A DNA stretch of 64,000 bases. Source: Nageia nagi (Eukaryota > Pinophyta). The DNA lies in NCBI GenBank assembly GCA_050084985.1, contig JBITNC010000002.1, positions 30,194,001 through 30,258,000 on the forward strand, given 5' to 3'. The position numbers were made by a program, and so were the translations under genes. The stretch's first letter is position 1; every line of letters starts with the position of its first letter. Below are positions 1 to 11,400 of the stretch, one piece after another. A model generated the notes under the pieces. It made no database searches and was not told where the DNA came from. It saw only the letters and a list, made by a program, of their open reading frames with translations.

Positions 1-374
1 AATAACACAAGATATGAAGTGGTTCCTCCCTTCTTGGGAGTATATCCATTAACTAAGATCTTCTTATTCTCAAGGACCTCTCTTACAAAATATCTTCTCT
101 CTCTCTCCAAACCCTAATCCTAGCTTTACAATAATTTTCATTTCAATGAGAGGAGATGAACATCTCTATTTATAAAGAGAAACCCACCCTTTAACCTCCC
201 TTTAACCCAAGGATAAGGTTAAAGATATTTCTATATTTAATCTTATTTTTATATCTATTCCTCTTTGTATTTTTATTCCCTTAATGTTTTAAGGTATCTA
301 AGGATACTTTAAGCATTAATTGAATTTACATTTAAAGAGAAATATTATACAATATTACATTACAAATTTTAACA
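1..374 (-). repeat. Partial LTR related to Copia element B, inverted
   Basis: Read on the minus strand this begins TGTTAAAATTTG at 374 and follows the order of the LTRs at 17310 and 28638: an AATGTAAT-type start, a TACCTTAA block, CTTGGGTTAAAGG, a TATA-like TTTATAAATAGAG, and near the window edge the GAGGAACCACTT and ATCTTGTGTTAT segments. It is clearly diverged from both B LTRs, so it is another subfamily member. The LTR end and any internal region of a 5' LTR would lie left of the window. No polypurine tract is seen beside 374, so a solo or 5' LTR is more likely than a 3' LTR. Confidence 0.7.
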
Positions 375-495
375 CATGTCAACCTAGAAGGCCATGTGGA
401 TCCCATGTCAACCTAGAGGACCTTTATGACCCCCACGTTAGCATATTAGACCAATGTGATCCCCACATTGGCATGGTTGACTTGTTGACCCCAAC
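375..495. repeat. Degenerate tandem repeat, about 30-bp unit
   Basis: Four imperfect units start near 375, 404, 434 and 465. Each pairs a CATGTCAACCTAG-like or CCACATTGGCATG-like half with a GACC/GATCCC half. The array abuts the LTR edge at 374. The short open frame across it is a by-product of the repeat. Confidence 0.5.
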
Positions 496-1500
496 GATGA
501 ATTAGAAATGGCTTAGGGTGTTAATGAGGCATGATCTGTGTACATGAGAGACTATATATAGCGAATGAGGCCCCATTATGAGCTACCACTTATCATACAC
601 TTTCTATACCAATCTTGATAGTGAAACAAAATCTTAGCGATGTTGAGCAACTATTCATAGACAACATCTAGAGGAGTGGCAAGGTTGGGAGCCTAACATT
701 CTATAGCTTAGGTGGATCACGTAGCCCATATAATAGAATTTCAAGGATGAGCTTCTACCTTCTTTGGTCATCAGGGTTTAAGGACACTCCTTCATGAAAG
801 GGGATTTAGATATTTGAGAGAGTCAATCTAATCTTATGATTCGGATCTGTATAAAGGGTTTGGAATCCTAGTTTGGTATCTTCATTGTTCATCATTGTAT
901 CACATAGCCATACAAGCATTTAATTATGTTCCATATATCATTATGTTCCATTGTATGCATGTGTTGGTCCTTCTGGTATTGTGTTGATATTATACCATTG
1001 TATGTTCCATGCATTATGATATATTGATGTTGGAAGCTTCATACTTGTGTTGTATTACTTTGTATACCCATCGTTGGCATTCTTTGTTGTGTAATTATGT
1101 TGTGGTGAAATCGTAGGGTTTGCAGGGTGTTGGAGAAGCCCTAGGGGATGATGTCAACATTATGTGGCCATCATTTAGTGTTGTATGAGGTATGGGGGCT
1201 TTAGGAGACCCATGTTGGTATTGTGGAGTTGTTGTGTTACCTAGAGGGCAATAATTAGGGTTGTGATTACATTATCATGTGGTCATTTAGTGTTTGAGGT
1301 TGCAAAAATCCTAGTGTTGATTATTTTCTATTAAGGATAGTTTTGGATCCTCACAGCTATGGCAAAATAGAGAGACTATCTAGATTGAGAAGATAAAAGG
1401 TCCCATCGAACATTAAGAACTATGAACATGGGAATATTAGGGGGAAGTGAGAACTAACCATGATGAGGTCTATACTTGATAAGATTCATATGTTTGGGCC
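496..1500. other. Unassigned intergenic or repeat DNA
   Basis: No reading frame of note on either strand. A TATA-like ACTATATATAGCG occurs near 548 and GT-rich sequence follows from about 900. It could be an LTR or untranslated leader of an old element, but no partner copy, primer-binding site or coding region is visible here. Confidence 0.3.
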
Positions 1501-2150
1501 AAAACCAAACAAACCACCATAATTTTTTGTAATGCAAACCAATCTTACTTCAAATGGAAAAAGGATTTCGATCCACTACAATATCAAAGGTAGCTTTATC
1601 ATCAACTTTCATGCCATACATGTTTTTGAAAGTGTCCCAGGTATACCAATTCTTCGTTTGACTATCAAAAACTTGTTGAATAGCTCTAATTCCTTTCTTA
1701 TGAAAATGCAAAGCTTAGACCCATTGAATACTGGCCAAAGGCAAACCTTCCAGAGGAAAGGTAAGTCATGACCACCAAAGATTAAGAGAGCTGAGAGAAG
1801 CACCAATTGATTTAGCATGAATATACCATGAAATCTAGGGTTTGAGATATTCCTAGTTTTCCAAATGCTCTTAATAACAAAGGAGCCAAGAATTTTAATA
1901 TTGATAGGAGTAGTAAGCAGGTTGTGAAAACTTAGCGCCCTCAAATCTTTTTTCCCTAAATGAAGTCCTTGCAAAACACAATGTTGTACAAGGAATTTCC
2001 AAGTTTCATTCCCTTCTAGAGCTCTCAAAATCCATTTAGTATATAGAGCATATCCCTGGAATTGATAATCAAATAAGCCCATACCACCAGTTAAGATAGG
2101 GAGGAAACATATTTCCCAAGCTACTCGATGAAAGTCTTGCTAAATATCAT
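1500..2150 (-). pseudogene. LINE reverse-transcriptase C-terminal relic
   Basis: On the minus strand from about 2140 the translation contains AWEICF, PILTGGMGLFDYQ, QGYALYTKWILRALEG and ETWKFLVQ. This matches the stretch after the polymerase core in plant LINE ORF2 proteins, where 'P..GGLGL.....N.A...KW..R' leads toward the zinc-binding region. About 157 codons (1609-2082) remain open. The polymerase core with its YADD-type box and the endonuclease are absent, so this is a fragment. It is unconnected to the plus-strand LINE relic at 6960. Confidence 0.7.
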
Positions 2151-2947
2151 ATTTAATCTTTGTTCATAGTATTTTATCAAAAAAAATCAATTTATGGAGT
2201 AGTTTTCTTATATTGTATTTGAAAATTGAAAAAAAATAAAATACAAATATTTAAAAAAAAAAAAACTCTTTATATATTAATGCCGAAAAAATAATAAATT
2301 TGAATTTCAATGAAAAGAGTTTCTACATCTTCAAAATTCTAGATTCTATGTAACCATTTTCAACCAAATTCTACAAATCTTCAAAAATAAACCCTTTGAA
2401 TAGATGAATCTAAAGACTAAATTACATTTGAACTTGAATGCTCAGAATTTCAAATAGAAATAGATTTAAATATTCAATCATGTTTGGGGAGTTGAAGAAC
2501 AAAGGAAATTGAAAACTTTCCACTAGAAAAAGAAAAACCTCAATTTCAAAACTTTTTCCCTCACATACATGTGGAATTTTAAAATTGCTAAATCCAACAT
2601 TAATTCCCCTCAATGAACAAATTTACCAAAAAAAAAAAAAAAAAATAGTAGGAAGAAGATGATACAAATTGTTTTGATTTATAAAGAACGAAAAAATATT
2701 CAAAACAAATCAAAATAAAAAGAAAATTATTCAAATTTTTGCTCCCAACCTTATGGTTTTATTTTATATAATGATTGACTGATTACAGATAAAAGCAACT
2801 AATTTGTAGATAGTGAAGAACAGAAAACTCTAACTCGTATGACGGTGGAGTGGAGTATGCAACACTTTACTAATTTGTACATGTTTACATTAATGAATCC
2901 CTAATTTCCAAACGTAACACACTGTTCACCTAACTATTCATAGCTGT
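2151..2947. other. AT-rich intergenic, 3' flank of ANK-PGG gene 1
   Basis: Long A runs at about 2252 and 2628 and no credible gene. On the minus strand an AATAAA-type sequence lies in the AT run at about 2757-2765, roughly 185 bp past the gene 1 stop. It is a possible poly(A) signal and not a firm one. Confidence 0.4.
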
Positions 2948-5206
2948 TTACAATGAAAACGAATATAATGACCAGGAAACTGTAGCCACGGGAAGCGTTG
3001 AAATCAGAACTTTTCTGAGCTCTGACTTAAGCTCTGCCTGTCGAGCGTTTGTCGCCTTGAAGTAAAATTCAATCAACCATGTAATTGACAGAAAAACCAG
3101 TGCAACTGTAGGCACCGCAAATGCTGTTACCATCTCTCCTGCAAATATCCTCTCATATTTAGGCGCATCTCTTTTATGCTTCTCATCCTTATTGGATTTC
3201 CACTTTTCAAGATCCCGGGGAACAGTCACGAGGGCGGTTGCGCATAAGAATGCAAGGCCCGTTGAGATTACAGAGATTGCCAAGCTCAGCATCGACATTT
3301 TGGCTAATGCAGATCGATGTAGAATAAGCTTTGTTTGGATTCTTTCTCGGAAAATCCAAGCTAACACCACCGTTATGGACGCAAAGAAGGCCAGACAGTT
3401 GGAGAATAAGAACACATTGAATACTGTTGTCAATGACAATCTGGCTACTCCTTCCTTTTCATCAAACCCACCTGGCACTTGAAATATTGCAGAGAATGAC
3501 ACGGTGGCAATGAGGGAGGCCACCAGGGTGTCCACGTCTGGTAATTTGAACCCTTCATCCTCCTTTTGATGAATGTTTTCAAGTGAACCACGCGGCGGAG
3601 CTCCTACGAGTCTCTGACTTGCATTCTTATCTTCCAGGATGGTTGCAATTTTGGCAAAATTGGGATTTTCTTCAACTTTTCCTTCCAATGCGATGTTCAA
3701 GGGAGTGAGGCCTTTGTTGTTCATGGCGTTTAGATCCACTCCAGGAAATGATAGCAGATATTCCATCAGCTGCACATCAATATAGAATGAGAAAATTTAA
3801 AGGAAAACGTAACAAAATACTCTTATTATAAGTTCATAAAAGTACGAAAATACCCTTTGGAAATTACAGAAATACTTCTGTAAGTTTATGAAATTACGAA
3901 ATACTTTTAATTGTAAAGAACTCATAGTTTAAAAGGTTGCATGGAAAGAAAAACTTACCAAAATACTTCTATATACATTCATGAAAAATATTCATTGAAA
4001 ATTACAAAAAAAACTTTTATAAATTTATGAAATTACGAATATAATCTTGGAAATTACGGAAACAAAAATACCTTTTTTTTTTTGGCAATTCTTAAAAACT
4101 TTTGAAGTATTTCTGTAATTTCCAAAGATTAAAGGGTATTTTAGTAATTTCATTAACTTATACAGCATAAGTAAGATTCAAACATACACTTGTAAGCTTA
4201 CCTCAAGATCCACTCCTTTCTCTGCTGCCAGATGCAAGGCTGTATTGCCAAGAATGTCACAGTCATAACTTACTAATTTGGCGTTTACATCTTCATCGTT
4301 CTCACCCAATATTGTACTCACCACTGCAGATCGATTATACTCTACAGCCCAGTGGAGAATTGTTTTAAGACACTTGCTTTTAATCTCAACGCAGTCAGGT
4401 TTTGACTTTATAAATAGCCCCACAATCTCCTTATTGCCCACCATGGCTGCTATGTGAACTGCACATCTTCCATGTTTATCCTTCATTGTCATCAAGCTCT
4501 TATCCCAACATCCCATATAGCACAGCTTCAAAGATATTTTCAAAATTTCATTCACAATTTCCACATGGCCACTATGGACAGCGGCATGGAGGGGAGTGGC
4601 ACCAAATTCATCAGGAATAAGCAAAATAAACCGCAATATGTCGAAGCAGGTGGGCCTATCATTGAGTATCATTTTCACCACTTCTGCATTCAATAGCATC
4701 AAATATGCAAATGAGTTATAATAGAGTAATTTGAAATTCATAGGAAGTTAATGTTATGTACCTATATGTCCTCCATAAACTGCAGTGGCAAGACATGTTT
4801 GACGGTCGTTTCTGGGCCACAACACCATACATAGTGGCGTATTGTGTAATAACAGCTTCACAGAGTCAATGTGGCCATTTGCAGCAGCTATAATTAGAGG
4901 CGTTTCTCCAAACTGATTGCGTCTAGAGGCAGGGCACTTGCTATATTGAAGCAGAGCTTTTACCACGTCTAAATTATTTTTCTTCTTGGCAGCCTCGTGA
5001 AGTGGCGTGTTTTTATCAATATTGCGAGATAAAGCCAAACACGGTCTAACTCCCAAAATCCACTTAACTACATCAAAACGTCCTTCCCTTGCAGCGATAT
5101 GCAGAACATTATTTTCTTGGAATGTGACCTCATGCATAACTCGTGGGTTCTGCTGAAGGGTCTTCATGTCTCCAGTTTTTGCTGCAAGAAAGAGTTGACG
5201 ATCCAT
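2948..5206 (-). CDS. Ankyrin-repeat/PGG-domain membrane protein, gene 1 (three exons)
   Basis: Exons 5206-4762, 4683-4202 and 3769-2948 join in frame to about 582 residues. Donors G|GTACAT and GAG|GTAAGC and acceptors TGCAG and GTGCAG are canonical, with phases 1 and 0. Exons 1-2 encode about eight ankyrin repeats (LHIAAREGRFDVVKWIL, TPLHEAA, TPLIIAA, TPLHAAVHSGHVEIV, VHIAAMVGNKEIV, TALHLAAEKG). Exon 3 encodes the PGG domain (LVASLIATVSF...FQVPGGF, PGG near residues 408-410) and four hydrophobic helices (about 388-405, 425-450, 465-495, 525-545). The family, which includes ACD6 and ITN1, consists of membrane proteins linked to defence and stress signalling; the function of this copy is inferred. 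The C-terminus is odd: a T run at about 2985 looks one base short, turning a likely last hydrophobic helix into WSLYSFSL-stop. A 39-bp minisatellite lies 220-390 bp upstream. Confidence 0.85.
3846..4150. repeat. Inverted repeat in intron 2 of gene 1, MITE-like
   Basis: The 20-bp arm at 3859-3878 is perfectly reverse-complementary to 4104-4123. The pairing resumes after a 7-base bulge, with 3847-3858 against 4131-4142 (ACCCTTT/AAAGGGT core). Between the arms lie further AAATTACGAA-like repeats. The arrangement suggests a small foldback element within the 432-bp intron. No target duplication was identified. Confidence 0.6.
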
Positions 5207-5422
5207 CTTTGCTCTTCTCTCCCAAATATGCCTCTGCTTCTTATTCCAATCTTATCGTATGGATTGAATTCTGAAATGGATGCATTGAATAGCATGCTGG
5301 AAGAGTCCAACAAATTTAACAGCAGAGGAGATTCGTTCTCCTATCAAACAGTCCGCAAAAGATCAAATGTTTCAGCTTTTTCCGAATAAAAAATGTGTGG
5401 CATCTCTAGTACTTTTGCTTTC

Positions 5423-5596
5423 TTTGCCGAGTCTAATATTCGCAGACTCGCATTCTTATTTGTTGCCAAGTCAAATATGTGTAGACTCGCATTCTTATTT
5501 GTTGCCGAGTCAAATATTCGCAGACTCGCATTCTTATTTGTTGCCAAGTCAAATATTCGCAGACTCGCATTGTTGCCGAGTCAAATATGTGATATG
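5423..5596. repeat. 39-bp minisatellite upstream of ANK-PGG gene 1
   Basis: Units begin GACTCGCATTC at 5445, 5484, 5523 and, truncated, 5562; a partial unit precedes at 5423. Units alternate between ATATTCGCA and ATATGTGTA ends and between GCCGAGTC and GCCAAGTC. Where CGAGTC is kept, each unit holds the inverted pair GACTCG/CGAGTC about 16 bases apart. Because 39 is a multiple of three, several frames stay open through the array; these are not genes. Confidence 0.85.
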
Positions 5597-5599
5597 ACT

Positions 5600-6959
5600 C
5601 GTTGCATTATTTGTTGCATTTATTTGTTAAGTATATAGTAATGTAAGAAGGTATAAGTTACTTTTTTAAATATTTTATTTGTACATGTTTCGAAGTAGAA
5701 ATTTAACCTAAGAAATGGATGACTCTTTAAGACTGGAGCCCAGTGATGGGTCCAATTTCTGTACCACCCGCTTTAGGTCAGGTTTATTTCTACATTGTAG
5801 ATCAATTAAATTGCACACCAATTAAAGGTTTCAGAATTTGGAAACCAATAACATCATGTCTACTGAGTGAACAATCTTTGCAAAATTTAAAGGTGAATAA
5901 AATAGAATAGAATATGTGGTTTTAATATAAGCTTAAGAGATGGGGACATTGCTTTTGTGACGGCCATTCATTTTTTACATGAGCTGATAGTGAATAAAGT
6001 TTGATGATGAGCATTTGAAAATAGCAGTCTAATCAAAGCATGTGCAGGTGGCTATAACACAACACGAAATAAGAGATAGGAGAGAAGCTTATATATATAT
6101 TTTTCATTAGTTCTATTGTTCACATCCATTGAATACTCTTTTAATAATTAATTGTCGATTTTCCATGGTGCATACTTCATCCTCGATCTTCCTCGGTTGT
6201 TTTGTTAAAAACAAAGTTCAACCGATCCTCCTCTCCTCCTCCCTGGCTACCTGCAAGAATCGATCCCAGTTCTCGACGTGGTGAACCCCAGCTTCTCACC
6301 ACTCCACCTGAGTCCTACAGAAAAGAACTTCGTTTTACAATTACACTATTTAAATCCTCGTGAAATGCTTTTTTATTTCTTTCTGTTATAAGGATAAGGG
6401 CTAAGCTTACACTGAATTACCTCTTATCTATGTTCTTATAAATTAAAATAGTAATTACAACCAAGTGTAATAGATACGCAGATTATTAATTGTTATGATT
6501 CATATGATAATTAGAAAAGAATAATAACATTCAAAAGTTTTATTTAATGATATAAATTAAAATCATCAATAATATTTTGAAATAATATTAACATTTGAAA
6601 ATGAAAAGATTTTTTTTAGTTGCATATAATTATATTAACAATAATATTAATATTTATAATGTAAAATATAATAATAGGTATATTAAAAGTAAAAATTAAT
6701 AATAATAATTTTATAACTATATGGAGTTGAAATTATCTTGTTGATTTAAGAGAAACCTTAGTTACATGAGTCTAGTAGAGTCGAGCTGAGTCCCTTGCTT
6801 GCATGCGCTTTCATTCAATGTTCTTGTCCTCTATGTCACATCGCATTAATCCTTTCGAATTTCTGCAAGATAATCTTGTCTTGACACATTTACGCATTTG
6901 CATTGCCTTGGGCATTGTTCTATCCTTTAAGTATATCCACCTCACTAAACGACACTTGA
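5600..6959. other. AT-rich intergenic, with a GC-richer patch at 6180-6345
   Basis: Mostly AT-rich spacer with a short TA repeat near 6092-6102. The patch at 6180-6345 retains several CpGs and has a distinctly different base composition. On the minus strand it holds a short open stretch ending near CTTGCAGGTAGCC, but no frame long enough to name a gene. Nothing else is supported. Confidence 0.35.
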
Positions 6960-8177
6960 TCATTGCATGAAGTTGTTGGAGTGGAGAATAGCACCAGGAA
7001 AGCATCCCCCCAAGTTCCTATCAAAAGTGGAACACAAGGTAATTATGCAATTCCTCAAGCTTTTATCCCTATTGAAGAATTTCATAATACTTGTGTATGG
7101 TTTGAATCACATACTCTTGTGGGGTTATTTTCTTGGTTGAATCCCTAATGATACTTTGGTGTGTACTTGGGTCATTCAAGATTTGAGTCTATATGGTGTC
7201 AAGGTAGAAAATGTTTAGAACCTCACCAAAGGGTTCTTTCTCTTTCATTTCTCTAACCTTGTGCATCCCCAAAAAATCCTTAGTAAAGTTCTATGGACTA
7301 TTCGTAATTCCATGTTGGTCTTGCAATCTTATACGATAGAGTTTAATGTTGAAAATGAAGGTGTTGTTGATTTTCTTGTGTGGGCTGAGTTTCCTGGGCT
7401 TCCTCTCTCCTTGTGAAAATTTTTGCATACCTTAGCCAATACTATTGGCCAGTTTGTATGTTTTGAGCTTGAATATTATTTCTCAGCTCCACCCTCTCAG
7501 AGAGTCTATGTTAAAGTGGATTTAATTAGAGACATGCTAAAGTTTATAAACATTCATATTGGTGATGAGGCCATGCGATAAATTGTAGAATTTATTGGGA
7601 TTTCAAGTACCTGGTATCATTATGAGTCCCCTGACCATAAGATTCATGATTGGCCACTCAAGGTGGTAAGGTTTTAAAAGAAACCCTTTATTCCTCCTCC
7701 TTTGTCCTCCAATCCTACACCTTCTAATAAAGGAGAGGGATGACAAATGGAATGTAGTTCAAAATTATTGCAATCGATGCCTTGCTCCTCAAGATCTAGT
7801 TGCTATGATTCAACATCCTAATCTTATGGTTATTTTGGACATGCAACCTATTCAGGAAGCTTCTATCTCTTAATCGTTGCCAATTATCAGCTCTTTCCTA
7901 GAGACATCCCCTGATCTGAGGCTTACTTCTATTTGGTCTAACCCTTCTATTGCCTCTATTCTAGCTCAACCTCCACCTATTTCTAGGATGGAAGAGAGCC
8001 TTGGAGGTAAACTCTACCACTCTTGCTTTCTATAGAGGGGCATTCCTATTAGGTTGGTGGAAAAGCCACATCATATGGCATTTTTTGAAGGTGATAGTAA
8101 TTCATTCGGGTCCCTATAGGTGTTATGGGATTCAAAGGATGTTATAGCATTTCAAACCCATGATGTTTCTTAATGAT
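6960..8177 (+). pseudogene. LINE ORF1 (DUF4283-like gag) relic, 5' part of split LINE
   Basis: Across stops and frameshifts the plus strand reads GFFLFHFSN, PQKILSKVLWTIRNSMLVLQ, DFLVWAEFPGLPLSL and LANTIGQFVCFELEY, then a QRVYVKVDLIR segment. This order matches the DUF4283 domain and following region of plant LINE ORF1 proteins (WxxFPxLPLxxW, then LAxxIGxxL, then RxxVxVDL). The CCHC knuckle that should follow is not recognisable. The reading frame is lost by about 8130 and Copia element A begins at 8178. The endonuclease continues on the other side of A on the same strand, so one LINE was split. Confidence 0.65.
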
Positions 8178-8384
8178 TTAAAGAGACCCATGGGATTTGA
8201 AGAAAAATCCATAATATATTGAATGAGAGAGGTACTGATTACAATGAGACACTCTTATTTGAAGGAGGCAAAGAGAGAGGTTACGAGAGGAACTACCAAA
8301 TAACCAAATAATAGTATTAACCAAAAACATAACATATTATTATTAAATAGAACACTTAATACATTCAAATTAGGGTTATCAACA
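8178..8384 (-). repeat. 3' LTR of Copia A
   Basis: Aligns end to end with 14020-14226. It ends AGGGTTATCAACA next to the polypurine tract. The outer end has decayed from TGAAAGAGACCC to TTAAAGAGACCC. Confidence 0.85.
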
Positions 8385-8400
8385 TTCCCTCCCTTAATCT
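8385..8400 (-). other. Polypurine tract of Copia A
   Basis: The minus strand reads AGATTAAGGGAGGGAA immediately before the LTR start TGTTGATAACCC, the expected place for plus-strand DNA priming. Confidence 0.6.
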
Positions 8401-11400
8401 AAAGGATTAAGTGTAAGTTCAAGCATTTTTTTGAATCTCTCGAACTTCTCTCTTCCAAGCACCTTGGTTAAGATATTTATATTTTGGTCCTTAGTAGAAC
8501 AATGTTTCAACCAAATGGTTTTGGCCTCTACATGATATCGAATCAAATGATACTTCATATTGATGTGTTTTGATCGATCATGGAATTTTGGATTCTTGGC
8601 CAACTTGATTTTAGAAGTATTATCAATCAAAAGTGGAGATGTAGGAAGTTCTTATTTCTCTAGCAAATCCTCTAGTATCTTCTTAATCCATTCAATTTCC
8701 TTTGTTACCTCTGCAATAGTCAATACTAATCCTAAGTAGTGGAATCTGTTAGAACTATTTATTTCTATGATCTTGGGAAATAGCTATTGAACCAAGACTC
8801 ATAACATAACCAGAAGTGGAAACTCCTCTTTCTTTATTGCCATCAAAGTTTGAATCAAAATATCCTATCAACTTGAAGTCTCCTATATTGAAATATTTTA
8901 ATCCAAGATCTTGAGGCCCTTTCAAATAATAAAGGAATCTGTTAACAGCTGCCCAATGCCCTTTACATGATTTGTGGATAAATCAAGAGAGAATTCCAAC
9001 CATAAAGGAAATATCTAGTCTAGTAGTGGTTAGATAAATGAGACTTCCAATTAACTATCTATATTTTGTAGCATCCTTAAATTAATTCTCCTCAATGGAT
9101 GTCAACTTCAAATTCTTTTCCATTGGAGTGGAAAGTGGATTATAATTAACCATGCCAAACTTATTCAAAAACTCTGCAACATACTTCTTTTGAGAAATAA
9201 AAATACATCAAGATGCTTGAACCACTTCAACACCCAAATAGTAATGAAGATGCCCCATATCAATCATTTCAAATCCCTTTTCAAGTCTTATTTTACTAAT
9301 GTAATAAATCCTTCATTGTTCCTTGTTATCAAAAGTTCATTGATGTATACCATAAGATACACAACTATCTTACCAGCTTTCTTAATAAATAAAGTTGCAT
9401 CACCAAGATTAAAGCGCTTGAAATCACTTTCAAAATATGTTTAGTAAGCTTTTCATATCATGTGTGAGGTGCTTGTTTAATTCTGTACAAAGACTTGATA
9501 AGTTTACATACCTTGTGTTCCTTCCCCTTAACTAGTTATCCTTCAAGTTGAGTCATGTACATATTTTCTTTCAAATCACCATTCAAAAATATTGTCTTGA
9601 ACTTCATTTGATGTACCTTCCACACATGCTAAGTTGAAATAGCCAACAATGAATGAATGCTTACCCACTTGGCTATTGGAGCAAAAGTCTCATCATAATC
9701 AATGCCTTCTTTTTATGCATATCTCTTAGCCACAAGCCTCGCTTTGTGTTTGTCAAGCGAGCCATCAGATTTATACTTATTTTTATATACTCACTTGCAT
9801 CCAATATGCTTAGTTCCATATGGAGGGTCCACCAACTTTCATGTCCCATTCTTCATGAGAGAATCAAATTCTTTCTCCATGGCATCTTTTGAAATATCAT
9901 GGAAAATAACCTCTTTGAAGGAAGTTGGTTCAAAATCAACAGAACAATTCAATTTCAAATAAAAATCATAGTCCAAATTATCATTTGAAATACTTGAAAC
10001 TAAATCTTCTACTGCTCCATTGTGTTCTCTGAACTGGTAGGAACTTTGTGTTCTAATCTTCTCCATTTCATCAAGAAAGACATCTTCAAGTGTCCTAGAG
10101 ACCCATTTTGGAATTTTGTGTAAGGGTCCTAGTTACTCAGATGGTTGAGTAAGAGGAGCTTCACTCCCATCAAGGCTCAACCTACTAAAACCTTCTATCA
10201 CTTCATCCATTAAGCTTTTTGGTATAGGAATTGATGAACTAGGTGTATTATTTGGAGGAGGTGCTTGTTCTTTATGAATAAGTGTAAATTCCAAATTTTG
10301 GTCTAGAATAGGGATTCCCCCCTCAAGATTTGAAATGTCATAATCAGCTTCAAAATAACTGTGTCTATGGGTAGACCAATCAACATGATCAAGTTGCTAC
10401 TCCATTACATCATCAGACTTGGAAGATTCTAAGAAAATAACATCCCTGGCAAAGAGAAATTTCTTATTTACCTCATCATAGAATTTGTAACCCTTGGTAG
10501 TATCTGAATACCCAAAAAAAATATTTTTGACTTTGGGCACCAAGTTTATTACATTATTCCTTAAGAATAAGGGCATAATAGGTGGAACCAAATATCTTAA
10601 GATGTTGCACCAAAGGAACATGACCAAACCACATTTCAAAAGGAGTCTTATCTGCAAGATCTTGAGAAAGGCATCTATTTTGCAAATATATAGCACATTG
10701 AACTTCATCATCCCAAAATATTAATTTCACATTTTTGAAAAATAACATTGGATGGGCCATATTCAAAAGAGTTCTATTCATGCGCTCATCAACACCATTT
10801 TGTTAAGGAGTATAGGGAACAATGGTCTAATGTTTGATTGCATGTTGATGTAAAGAGGCTTCAAACTTAGCAAAAGTATACTCCCCTCATTATCAGAACA
10901 AAAAGTACCAATAAAATTTTGGGCTTCATTTTCTACACTAGCATGAAATTTGGTAAAAGCATTAGGCTTATGTTCTAACAAAATATACCCAACACAACCT
11001 TGAATAGTCATCAATGAAATTCATAAGATAGCGATTACCGATAGTTGAAGGAACAAGAAGTGGACCATAAAGATTAGAGTGAATGAGCTCAAGTTTCCTA
11101 CATGCTTTCTAAGTAGTATTGAAAAAGGGTTGCTTGCAGTGTTTGCCTAAGATACATGCTTCACAAGGTTTAATGTTCTTAGGAATAGTGGACAAACACA
11201 AAAATCTCATTGCTTCAATAATTGAAGATCATCAAAATTGAGATGCCCAAATCTAGCATGTGATAATAGATAGGAGCAAAGAATAGTTTTTGAATGAGAT
11301 ACAAGTACCTTATAGCTTCAACAACTTCTCATCTTCAAAACCACTCATAACAACCTTGTTCTCATATGAGTGCCTTAACTCCACTTTTTCATCAAACATA

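Noticed and set aside
3192-3482. Plus-strand open frame of 96 codons
   Set aside because: Antisense to the PGG exon of gene 1; the same shadow occurs at 37841-38134 in gene 2.
5423-5596. Possible CRISPR-like repeat array
   Set aside because: Units are contiguous with no unique spacers and the DNA is plant nuclear; it is a minisatellite.
5367-5638. Overlapping open frames with a repeated SHSYLLPSQI pattern in three frames
   Set aside because: They come from the 39-bp minisatellite, whose unit length is a multiple of three; no gene context.
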